DNA from: Pseudomonas hunanensis
Lineage (GTDB): Bacteria > Pseudomonadota > Gammaproteobacteria > Pseudomonadales > Pseudomonadaceae
NCBI RefSeq assembly: GCF_013393325.1
Contig: NZ_QJRC01000095.1
Span: forward strand, 868,001-932,000
Reading direction: 5' to 3'
Length of the DNA stretch: 64,000 bases
In this document: positions 34,589 to 41,946 of the stretch, piece after piece
Layout of the letters: the number at the start of each line of letters is the position of its first letter
Numbering within the stretch: position 1 is the first letter of the stretch
Translations under genes and position numbers: made by a program
The notes under the pieces: model-generated
What the model was told of the DNA's origin: nothing
What the model saw: the letters and a program-made list of their open reading frames with translations, nothing else
Database searches by the model: none

Positions 34589-35628
34589 CGCACAAGCAAC
34601 GTTTGCTCGCCCTGTTCTGCACCGTGCCCGGCCTGTTCGCCTGCCTGCCCGCCATGGCTCAACCCACGCTGTACCTAGGCATGAACGGCGGCACCATGGA
34701 GCGGCTGTTCAGCGACAATATCCTGCCCCAGTTCGAGAAGGCCAACGGGGTGAAAGTGGTGATCGTCCCCGGTACTTCGGCCGACATCCTGGCCAAGGTC
34801 CAGGCCACCCCGAACAAGCCGTCGATCCATGTGATGGTGCTGGATGACGGCATCATGTACCGCGCCATCGGCATGGGCCTGTGCAGCACGCTCAAGCCCA
34901 ACCCGACGCTGGCCCAACTGCCGGAAAAGGCCCTGATCAAGGACAAGGCCGCCGCCGTCAGCCTGGGCGTAACCGGGCTTGCCTACAACAGCCGCCTGTT
35001 CAAGGCCAAGGGCTGGGCAGCGCCCACTTCGTGGAACGACCTGGCCGACCCGCGCTTCAAGGACAAGGTGGTGTTCCAGTCGATGGCCTCGTCCACCTTT
35101 GGCCTGCACGGTTTCCTGATGTACAACCGCTTGCACGGCGGCAGCGATACCGACGTCAACCCAGGCTTCACTGCGTGGAAGAAAAACGTTGGCCCGAACG
35201 TGCTGGAGTACATCCCCAACTCGGCCAAGCTGTCGGAAATGGTGCAAACCGACGAAGCCGCGTTGTTCCCGCTCACCCCTACCCAGGTGACCGCGCTGAA
35301 GCTCAAGGGCATCCCGGTGGAGTATGCCGCACCGAAAGAAGGCGCCGTGGTGCTCAACCAGGCCGAGTGCGTCACCGCCAACAACGACCAGCCCGAGCTT
35401 GCACAAAAGCTTGCCGAGTTCCTGCTCAGCCCCGAGGCGCAAGCACCGGCGCTGGAGCTGGGTGACCAGATCCCGTCCAACCCCAACACCCCGACCAGCG
35501 ACAAGACCCGTGGCCAGGTCGAAGCCATGCAAACCTACCTGCAAACGGCGGTGACCATCGACTGGGACCAGGTCAACACCCAACGCCCGGAATGGAACGC
35601 CCGCTGGAATCGCCAGATCGAGCGATAG
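34585..35628 (+). CDS. Periplasmic substrate-binding protein of the ABC importer (PotD-like)
   Basis: 347 residues. A cleavable signal peptide of about 25 residues (LFACLPAMAQP) is followed by a class II binding-protein fold with LYLGMNGGTMERLFSDNILPQFEK and SVSLGVTGLAYNSRLF-like segments. It belongs to the family that binds polyamines, Fe3+ or related solutes. It delivers the substrate to the two permeases. The ATG overlaps the preceding stop (ATGA). A hairpin follows 16 bases after its stop, so expression of the porin downstream may be partly separate. Confidence 0.9.
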   Translation: MTHKQRLLALFCTVPGLFACLPAMAQPTLYLGMNGGTMERLFSDNILPQFEKANGVKVVIVPGTSADILAKVQATPNKPSIHVMVLDDGIMYRAIGMGLCSTLKPNPTLAQLPEKALIKDKAAAVSLGVTGLAYNSRLFKAKGWAAPTSWNDLADPRFKDKVVFQSMASSTFGLHGFLMYNRLHGGSDTDVNPGFTAWKKNVGPNVLEYIPNSAKLSEMVQTDEAALFPLTPTQVTALKLKGIPVEYAAPKEGAVVLNQAECVTANNDQPELAQKLAEFLLSPEAQAPALELGDQIPSNPNTPTSDKTRGQVEAMQTYLQTAVTIDWDQVNTQRPEWNARWNRQIER

Positions 35629-35643
35629 GCCGAGGCCCCCTGA

Positions 35644-35677
35644 CCCGCTGCCGGCCCCCCAGGTGCCGGCCAGCGGG
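35644..35677 (+). terminator. Hairpin after the binding-protein gene
   Basis: Arms CCCGCTG-CCGGC (35644-35655) and GCCGG-C-CAGCGGG (35665-35677) pair with one bulged base. There is no T tract, so it may be a partial terminator or an mRNA 3'-end stabiliser ahead of the porin gene. Confidence 0.45.
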
Positions 35678-35822
35678 CGCAACACCCGTTTGAGCCACCA
35701 ATAACCGCAAAGTCGCTCTGCCCTGCAAAGGCGCGGATAGGGCTTCTGCACGCCCGAAAAACGGCTCAGGCACCCCTTGCATCACGCTGCCACTTAACTA
35801 GAACAAGCAATCGGAGCATGAA

Positions 35823-37067
35823 ATGAGCATCAACCCACTCGGTGTCACCGCCCTTTTGCTGGCATCCGCCAGCCCCTTGTTGCAGGCCAGCGAGCAATCC
35901 GAATCGGCAGGCTTCATCGAAGGCAGCAAGCTGTCGATCAAGGCACGCAACATGTACATGCAGCGTGATAACCGCGCCAGCGGCGCCCGGCAGAACTACG
36001 GCGAGGAATGGGCCCAGGGTTTCATCGGCACCTTTCAGTCCGGCTTCACTCAAGGCACGCTGGGTTTCGGTATCGACCTGATCGGCCAGTACGCCTTCAA
36101 GCTCGACACCGGCGATGGCCGCACCGGTGGCGGCACTGGTCTGCTAGAGCAAGACAGCCACGGCGCCAAGCAGGACATCGGCAAGGCCGGTGCGGCGCTG
36201 AAAGTGCGTGCGTCCAACACCGTACTCAAATACGGCACACAAGTGATGGCGGTGCCGGTGCTGGCCACCTCCGACAGCCGCCTGCTGCCAGAGACCGTCG
36301 ACGGTTTCTCGCTCACCAGCAAGGAAATCCGCAACCTGCAGTTGGATGCGGGCCACTTCACCGGCCTGACCAACCGCAACCAGTCGTCCCGCGACAGCGG
36401 GCGCATGACCGCAGTCGACTACATTGGTGGGGTCTACAGCTTCAATGAGCGGCTTTCCAGCAGCCTGTACTACGCCAAGACTGCCGAGCACTTTCGCAAG
36501 TACTACGTGAACACCCGCTACCTGTTGCCGCTGGGCGCCAGCCAGTCACTGAAGCTGGATTTCAACGCCTACGACACGCAAAGCATCGGTCAGGCCCGCA
36601 GTGGCGACCTGGACAACCGCATCTGGAGCCTGGGCGGCACCTGGACGCTGGGCGCGCATGCCTTCACCCTCGCCTACCAGAAGGTGTCCGGCACCGGCGA
36701 CTACGTGTACGGGCCGGATGGCAACGCCGTGTACAACTTCGCCAACTCGGTGCAGTACTCGGACTTCGACTACGAGAACGAGAAATCCTGGCAGGCCCGC
36801 TATGACCTTAACCTGGCCGCTTACGGGGCACCGGGGCTGAGCTTCATGACCCGCTACGTGAAAGGCACCGACTTCAAGAACGGCAGTGGCGGCGACCTGG
36901 ATGGCAAGGCCTGGGAACGCGATGTCGAGTTGCGTTACGTGGTACAGGCTGGCGTGGCCAAGGATCTGTCGTTTCGCGTGCGCCAGGCCAGCTACCGCAG
37001 CTCGGACCGCGGCGGGCAGATCGATGAAGTACGGGTAATCACCGAGTATCCGCTCAACCTGTTCTGA
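35823..37067 (+). CDS. OprD-family outer-membrane porin
   Basis: 414 residues. A signal peptide (about 1-22) precedes an 18-stranded OprD-type barrel. Typical features are GFIEGSKLSIKARNMYMQRDN, EEWAQGFIGTFQSGFTQGTLGFGIDLIGQYAFKLD, the conserved RLLPETVDGF and the final strand VRVITEYPLNLF. OprD-family channels take up amino acids, dipeptides or aromatic acids. Here it probably admits the substrate of the upstream importer and dehydrogenase. It is 194 bases after the binding-protein gene and may have its own promoter. Confidence 0.93.
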   Translation: MSINPLGVTALLLASASPLLQASEQSESAGFIEGSKLSIKARNMYMQRDNRASGARQNYGEEWAQGFIGTFQSGFTQGTLGFGIDLIGQYAFKLDTGDGRTGGGTGLLEQDSHGAKQDIGKAGAALKVRASNTVLKYGTQVMAVPVLATSDSRLLPETVDGFSLTSKEIRNLQLDAGHFTGLTNRNQSSRDSGRMTAVDYIGGVYSFNERLSSSLYYAKTAEHFRKYYVNTRYLLPLGASQSLKLDFNAYDTQSIGQARSGDLDNRIWSLGGTWTLGAHAFTLAYQKVSGTGDYVYGPDGNAVYNFANSVQYSDFDYENEKSWQARYDLNLAAYGAPGLSFMTRYVKGTDFKNGSGGDLDGKAWERDVELRYVVQAGVAKDLSFRVRQASYRSSDRGGQIDEVRVITEYPLNLF

Positions 37068-37080
37068 CCACCTGACAGGG

Positions 37081-37114
37081 CCCTGTAGGCGCAGGTTCAC
37101 CCGCACCTACAGGG
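37081..37114. repeat. REP-like extragenic palindrome (P. putida type)
   Basis: CCCTGTAGG (37081-37089) and CCTACAGGG (37106-37114) are perfect 9-bp arms around an inner CGCAGGTTCACCCGCA that can pair further. The motif 'CCTGTAGG ... GGTTCACCCGC' is the core I know from the abundant REP element of P. putida. It lies between convergent genes and can end both transcripts. Confidence 0.75.
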
Positions 37115-37123
37115 GCACCGGGG

Positions 37124-37864
37124 TTACTTGAGCTTGCGCCCCAGCGCCAGGAAGAACAGTTCGGACTGCAAGCGCTCGCCTTCGACCTGCTCCGCCACCT
37201 TCCGCGCCATGCCCGGGTCGGCCGGTTTCAGCTTCAGGCCGGTCGAGCGCGCCAGCACTTCCGCCTCACACGCCCGCTCCAGGTAATACAGGTCGTCATA
37301 GGCATGATCGATGCGCTCGGCACACACCACCACTCCGTGGTTGCCAAGGAACACGATGTCTGCCCCATTCATGGCCTGGGCAATACGCTCACCTTCGCGA
37401 TGGTCTAGGGCAAAGCCGTTGTATTGGTCGTCGATTACCAGGCGGTCGTGAAAACGCATGGCATTCTGCGACAGCGTGGTGTCCAGGGCCCGCGCCTCGG
37501 TCAGGCTTAGCGCAGTGGCGTGCGGCATGTGCGTGTGCAGTACGCAGGTTTTGCGCGCCACACGGTGGATCGCGGCATGGATGAACATCGCCGTCGGTTC
37601 GATTTCATGACGCCCCGCAAGGCGCTTGCCGAAGTCATCGACCATGACGATGTCGTCAGCCTGCACTTCTTCCCACATCAGGCCGCGCGGGTTGAGCAGA
37701 AACAGGTCGGGCCGGCCCGGCAAAGTCACGCTGAAGTGGTTGCACACGCCTTCTGCAAGGCCATGGTGGGCGGCGGCGCGCAGGGCCAGCGCCAGTTGCT
37801 CGCGCAACCGCACGACTTCAGGCTGGTTGTACAGGTCTTGCTCCAGGCTTTGAACGGCTTGCAT
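37124..37864 (-). CDS. Class II aldolase/adducin-family protein
   Basis: 246 residues with the adducin/class II aldolase fold. Metal-binding histidines are H110 and H112 (LHTHMPHATALS) and H176 (LGNHGVVV). An acidic catalytic candidate E89 is in HEIEPTAMF. Zinc-dependent members split sugar phosphates, but many family members near transporters act on sugar acids or have decarboxylase or hydrolase-like roles. The ATG at 37864 has AAGGAG about 9 bases upstream. The MFS gene ends 13 bases upstream, so the two form one operon. Confidence 0.88.
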   Translation of the reverse strand: MQAVQSLEQDLYNQPEVVRLREQLALALRAAAHHGLAEGVCNHFSVTLPGRPDLFLLNPRGLMWEEVQADDIVMVDDFGKRLAGRHEIEPTAMFIHAAIHRVARKTCVLHTHMPHATALSLTEARALDTTLSQNAMRFHDRLVIDDQYNGFALDHREGERIAQAMNGADIVFLGNHGVVVCAERIDHAYDDLYYLERACEAEVLARSTGLKLKPADPGMARKVAEQVEGERLQSELFFLALGRKLK

Positions 37865-37877
37865 AGGTCGTTTCTCC

Positions 37878-39200
37878 TTATTGGCTGCTGCCGAAACGGT
37901 TAGGCACGAGCACGAACAGCACCGCGCCGAGGAACGCACAACCCGCCACCACGTACAGCGAAAGGTCGGTGCTATGGGTCAAGTCCACGGTCCAGCCCAC
38001 CAGGAACGGGCTGAAAAAGCCGGCCAGGTTGCCGATCGAGTTGATCAGCGCCACACCGGCGGCGGCATTGGCCCCCAACAGCGCAGTGGGTACGGTCCAG
38101 AAGATCGGGAAGGAGGCCATCACCCCGCAGGTGGCCAAGGTCAGCCCGAGCATGGCCAGCACGCCACTGTGGGCGAAGTGCGCAGCGATGATCAGGCCAA
38201 CCATGCCAATGAACAGTGGAATCGCCAGGTGCCATTTGCGCTCGTTGCGCAGGTCGGCCGAACGCCCGATGTAGATCATCACGCCGCTGGCGACCAGGTA
38301 AGGAATGGCCGTCAGCAGGCCGACCGACTGCAAGTCGTCGAAGCCGGCGTTGCGGATGATGGTCGGCATCCAGAAACCCAGGGCGTACTCGCCCATTTCG
38401 ATCAGGAAGTACACCAGGCTGAAATACCAGATCACCGGTGAGAACAGAAAGCTGCTCAGCGACCTGCGCTGCGCGCTGGACGGCCGACGCATGGCATCCC
38501 TGGTCAGTTCGTCCCCCACCAAGCGCTTTTCTGCCGCGCTAAGGAAGTTCGCGTCCTGGTAACTGTCTGGCAGGCAGCGTTTGACCAACAGACCGACCAC
38601 GACAGTGGGCAGGCCATACAACAGAAACAGCCATTGCCAGCTCGCCACGCCCATGGGTGCATGCCGCATGGCTGACATGATCCAGCCCGACAGCGGCCCT
38701 CCAATGATCCCCGATAGCGGAATAGCAGCCATGAACAAGGCAATGACCCGCCCGCGCCGCTCGCTGGGGAACCAGCGCGTGAAGTAGAAGATGATGCCCG
38801 GAAAGAACCCGGCTTCAGCCACACCAATCAGAAAACGCAGGGCATAGAAGGTGCTGGCCTGCTCGATGAACATCATCAGCGAAGTCAGACACCCCCAGGC
38901 CACCATGATAAAACCGATCCAGCGCCGCGCACCGACACGCTCCAGCATCATGTTGCTGGGCACGGCGAACACCAGGTAGCCCAGGAAGAAAATACCCGCG
39001 CCCAGACCGTAGGCGGTTTCGGAGATATGCAGGTCAGCCAGCATGTCCAGCTTGGCGAAGCTGACGTTGATCCTGGCGAAGTAGGCCAGCACATAGCAAA
39101 CGAACAGAAACGGAATCAGCCGCAGTGACATCTTGCGGTAAATCGCATCGAGTTGATGGGCCGGCGCACGCTCTGCCCCATCAAGGATCGCCTCTTTCAT
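37878..39200 (-). CDS. MFS permease, anion:cation symporter (ACS) family
   Basis: 440 residues and twelve membrane helices. The start KMSLRLIPFLFVCYVLAYFARINVSFAKLDM and the segment AEAGFFPGIIFYFTRWFPSERRGR are typical of the ACS family (tartrate, galactarate, phthalate and similar organic anions). It would import the carboxylate acted on by the co-transcribed aldolase-family enzyme. The ATG at 39200 is preceded by AAGGTG. Divergent from the GntR gene. Confidence 0.9.
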   Translation of the reverse strand: MKEAILDGAERAPAHQLDAIYRKMSLRLIPFLFVCYVLAYFARINVSFAKLDMLADLHISETAYGLGAGIFFLGYLVFAVPSNMMLERVGARRWIGFIMVAWGCLTSLMMFIEQASTFYALRFLIGVAEAGFFPGIIFYFTRWFPSERRGRVIALFMAAIPLSGIIGGPLSGWIMSAMRHAPMGVASWQWLFLLYGLPTVVVGLLVKRCLPDSYQDANFLSAAEKRLVGDELTRDAMRRPSSAQRRSLSSFLFSPVIWYFSLVYFLIEMGEYALGFWMPTIIRNAGFDDLQSVGLLTAIPYLVASGVMIYIGRSADLRNERKWHLAIPLFIGMVGLIIAAHFAHSGVLAMLGLTLATCGVMASFPIFWTVPTALLGANAAAGVALINSIGNLAGFFSPFLVGWTVDLTHSTDLSLYVVAGCAFLGAVLFVLVPNRFGSSQ

Positions 39201-39316
39201 GTTTTCACCTTGTATGCACGTTTGTTCTAGTTGTAGGCATTGATGAATAGGTACTGCTGTCGTTGTTGTTATGTCTCGCTGGCCAGGCCTGGCTCGGTGA
39301 AACGCTAGGCCGAACA

Positions 39317-39340
39317 TTGCTGATTGTCAACAATCAACAA
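39317..39340. promoter_or_regulatory. 24-bp palindrome, probable GntR operator
   Basis: Arms TTGCTGATTGT (39317-39327) and ACAATCAACAA (39330-39340) flank a central CA and match at 10 of 11 positions. The core TTGT-CA-ACAA resembles the short symmetric sites of FCD-type GntR regulators. It lies between the MFS start (39200) and the GntR start (39481). Confidence 0.65.
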
Positions 39341-39480
39341 CTAACGGTAGTAATTTCAGCAGGTTGGCTGCTGCGTGCCAAAGGTTTCTGCTCAACCCGT
39401 GCGCGCGTGCGAGCGGCCGGGTGTACAGCCAACGGCGGCGAATGCTATATGTGGGCGTATCGCCACCAGGACCTGTGTCT

Positions 39481-40155
39481 ATGAAATCCATCCAGCTTCG
39501 GCCGGTTTCGAAGCTTTCTGCAGAACAACAAGCCACCGAAAGCCTTCGTGAATCGATCTTGTCGGGGCATCTGAAGCCCGGTGAGCGCATTACCGAAACG
39601 GCACTTGCCGATCAGTTGGGCATCGCCCGCGGCACCTTGCGCACCGGCCTGAACCGGTTGGCGACAGAGGGGATCGTGGTGCAGACGCCGTATGTGGGCT
39701 GGCAAGTGGCTGAGCTGACAGCCGACGACATCTGGGAAATCTGGACGCTGCGTGGCAGCCTGGAACGGCTGGCCGCCACACTGGTGGCCAAGCAAGGCGA
39801 TGCGCAGGTGCTGCAGGCGATCGAAGCGGCGTTTCTGGCGCTGCAGAAGGCCTGTGCCAAAGGGACACGCAAGGCCATCAACCAATGCGACTTCACCCTG
39901 CACCAGGCCATTATCGAAGGTACCGGCCACCAGCGTCTGATCCGCCAGTACGCACTGGTACAGCAGCAAGTGCGCTGGGTCATCAACACCACCAACCTGC
40001 TGATGCATACCAGCCCCGAGACCATCCTGGAGCAGCATCAGGCCTTTGTGCAGGCGATCCTCAAGGGCGAGAGCGAGACTGCCGGCGAACTGGCCTGGCA
40101 GCACAATGCCTACGATGGCGAACGGCTGGTGCAGTGGGTGCAGGGGAACGCCTGA
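39481..40155 (+). CDS. GntR-family (FCD domain) transcriptional regulator
   Basis: 224 residues. The N-terminal winged helix (about 10-80) contains GERITETALADQLGIARGTLRTGLNRLATEGIV. A helical FCD ligand domain (about 90-215) carries acidic and histidine residues typical of metal-assisted carboxylate sensing (DFTLHQAIIEG). It is divergent from the MFS/aldolase operon and likely represses it until a carboxylate inducer binds. The ATG at 39481 has AGGAC about 9 bases upstream. The frame is open further upstream, but that part overlaps the promoter region. Confidence 0.9.
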   Translation: MKSIQLRPVSKLSAEQQATESLRESILSGHLKPGERITETALADQLGIARGTLRTGLNRLATEGIVVQTPYVGWQVAELTADDIWEIWTLRGSLERLAATLVAKQGDAQVLQAIEAAFLALQKACAKGTRKAINQCDFTLHQAIIEGTGHQRLIRQYALVQQQVRWVINTTNLLMHTSPETILEQHQAFVQAILKGESETAGELAWQHNAYDGERLVQWVQGNA

Positions 40156-40206
40156 TGGGTGGGTTAGCCCTGTAAAAAGCCGATGAAACGCCCCCGCCGG
40201 GCCATT

Positions 40207-40977
40207 TCAATCCAGCACGGGTCGAAGCAGCGCCTGCGCCTCGTACAGTGCCGGTAAGTAGCGCAGCCGTACCTCATCCACGCTAAGCCGTGATGCATGG
40301 GTCGTGATGGTCAGCGTCGCCTTCAACTGACCGGCCCGGTCCAGCAACGGCACACCCAGTACCCGCATGCCGATTTCATATTCCTGATCAACGATGCAGA
40401 AACCCTGCGCCTTCACCCGCTGCAACGCAGCCTCCAGCTGTGCCCGGTCAGTCTGCGTGTAAGGCGTCAACGCACGCAGCGGGTTACGCACGAAGTACTC
40501 ATCCCGGTCCGCCTCATCCAGCCAGGCCAGCCAAACCCGCCCACCGGCCGTGCAATGCATCGGCACCCGAGAGCCCGGCCTGATCGACAACGACGCCACA
40601 TGGCTGTAGCGGCTGCGCACCAGGTGGATGATCTCGTCACCATCGCGGGTACCCACCGATACATGCTCCTGCGTCTGCCGCGCTACCTGCTCCACAATCG
40701 GCCGCAGCATGCGCGGCAGTTGCGCCGAGTCGACATACGCCTGGCCAAGGCGCAAGGCCTTGGGCGTCAACCAGTACTCACGGCTGTCCGTTTCGGCAAA
40801 GCCTTCATGTACCAAGGTCAGCAGAAAGCGCCGTGCAGCGCTGGGCGTAAGGCCGGACAGCCTGGCCGCCTGGGGCACGCTCAGGCGTGGCTGCTCGGCA
40901 CTGAACAGTTGCATCAGCGCCAGGCCTTTCTGCAAGCCCGCGATCAGGTCACGGGGGTGAATAGCGGGTGTGCTCAT
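40207..40977 (-). CDS. IclR-family regulator, PcaR/PcaU/PobR-like
   Basis: 256 residues. The winged helix (about 12-75) has RLSVPQAARLSGLTPSAARRFLLTLVHEGFA. The effector domain contains VSVGTRDGDEIIHLVRSRYSHVASLSIRPGSRVPMHCTAGGRVWLAWLDE, typical of the beta-ketoadipate-pathway group (PcaR, PcaU, PobR), which respond to aromatic or hydroaromatic acids. It is divergent from the AroE-like gene, and a palindrome in the gap resembles a PcaR box. The ATG at 40977 is used; an upstream in-frame start at 40992 is possible. Confidence 0.92.
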   Translation of the reverse strand: MSTPAIHPRDLIAGLQKGLALMQLFSAEQPRLSVPQAARLSGLTPSAARRFLLTLVHEGFAETDSREYWLTPKALRLGQAYVDSAQLPRMLRPIVEQVARQTQEHVSVGTRDGDEIIHLVRSRYSHVASLSIRPGSRVPMHCTAGGRVWLAWLDEADRDEYFVRNPLRALTPYTQTDRAQLEAALQRVKAQGFCIVDQEYEIGMRVLGVPLLDRAGQLKATLTITTHASRLSVDEVRLRYLPALYEAQALLRPVLD

Positions 40978-41017
40978 GCATTCGGCTCGCAAGCAGGGGA
41001 CAAAAACAGCCGATTAC

Positions 41018-41050
41018 TGCGATAACCGGCTCATGGTTGCGATTATCGCA
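41018..41050. promoter_or_regulatory. PcaR-like operator between IclR and AroE-like genes
   Basis: TGCGAT-T-ATCGCA at 41038-41050 is a perfect 13-bp palindrome, and a half-site TGCGATAA lies at 41018-41025. The core resembles the GTTCGATAATCGCAC-type box of PcaR as I recall it. Position in the 155-base divergent gap supports control of both genes by the IclR protein. Confidence 0.6.
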
Positions 41051-41132
41051 CTAAACACCCGATGAGCGCATTGTTGCCCACGCCCCTCTGGCCCACCCTT
41101 GCCGCCATAACAACGCCAATAAGGAGGTCAGC

Positions 41133-41942
41133 ATGATTCGTGGTTCCACTGAACTGGTCGCCATCGTCGGTTCGCCCATCGCCCAGGTGAAGTCCCCGGA
41201 AAACTTCAACACTTGGTTCACCCACAACAATTGCAACCTCGCCATGCTGCCCATCGACCTGCATGAGGCAGCGTTGGACAGCTTTGCCGGCACCCTGCGC
41301 GGCTGGCAGAACCTGCGCGGCTGTGTGGTCACCGTGCCGTACAAGCAGGCCCTGGCCAACCGCCTGGACGGCCTGAGCGAACGCGCAGCGGCCCTGGGCT
41401 CGGTCAATGTGATACGTCGCGAGCGCGACGGGCGCCTGCTGGGCGACAACGTGGACGGCGCAGGCTTCCTGGGCGCTGCGCGCAAGCATGGTTTCGAGCC
41501 AGCGGGCAAGCGGGCCTTGGTGATCGGTTGCGGCGGTGTTGGCAGTGCCATCGCCTATGCACTGGGCGAGGCAGGTATTGCCAGCATCACCCTCAGCGAC
41601 CCCAGCACAGCGCGCATGGGTGCGGTGTGCGAATTGCTCGGCAGCGCCTTCCCCGGGCTTACGATCAGCACGCAGTTCAGTGGGCTGGAAGATTTCGACC
41701 TGGTGGCCAACGCCTCGCCTGTCGGCATGGGCAACAGTGCGGAACTTCCACTGTCCGCCGCCCTAGTGGCCACTCTACAGCCCGACACCCTGGTCGCCGA
41801 CGTGGTCACTTCGCCCGAGATCACCCCGTTGCTGAACCGCGCACGCCAAGTAGGCTGCGCGATCCAGACCGGCCCGGAAATGGCCTTCGCCCAACTCGGC
41901 CACCTTGGCGCCTTCATGGGCGTAACGCCGCTGGAGATCTGA
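41133..41942 (+). CDS. Shikimate/quinate dehydrogenase-like protein (AroE superfamily)
   Basis: 269 residues. The catalytic pair K71 (TVPYK) and D108 (NVDGAGF) is kept, with N92 in SVNVI. The substrate-site motif, normally GxPIxHSxSPxxHN, reads GSPIAQVKSPENFN, so the His-Ser is replaced. The cofactor region GCGGVGSA (132-139) is followed by SDPSTAR (155-161). The aspartate after the second strand suggests NAD rather than NADP, as in quinate/shikimate catabolic enzymes. A biosynthetic AroE role is unlikely given the regulator and neighbours. AAGGAGG precedes the ATG. Confidence 0.88.
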   Translation: MIRGSTELVAIVGSPIAQVKSPENFNTWFTHNNCNLAMLPIDLHEAALDSFAGTLRGWQNLRGCVVTVPYKQALANRLDGLSERAAALGSVNVIRRERDGRLLGDNVDGAGFLGAARKHGFEPAGKRALVIGCGGVGSAIAYALGEAGIASITLSDPSTARMGAVCELLGSAFPGLTISTQFSGLEDFDLVANASPVGMGNSAELPLSAALVATLQPDTLVADVVTSPEITPLLNRARQVGCAIQTGPEMAFAQLGHLGAFMGVTPLEI

Positions 41943-41946
41943 AACC

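Noticed and set aside
41133..41942. Biosynthetic aroE
   Set aside because: The substrate motif is altered, the cofactor region suggests NAD, and the gene sits under a PcaR-like regulator with catabolic genes.
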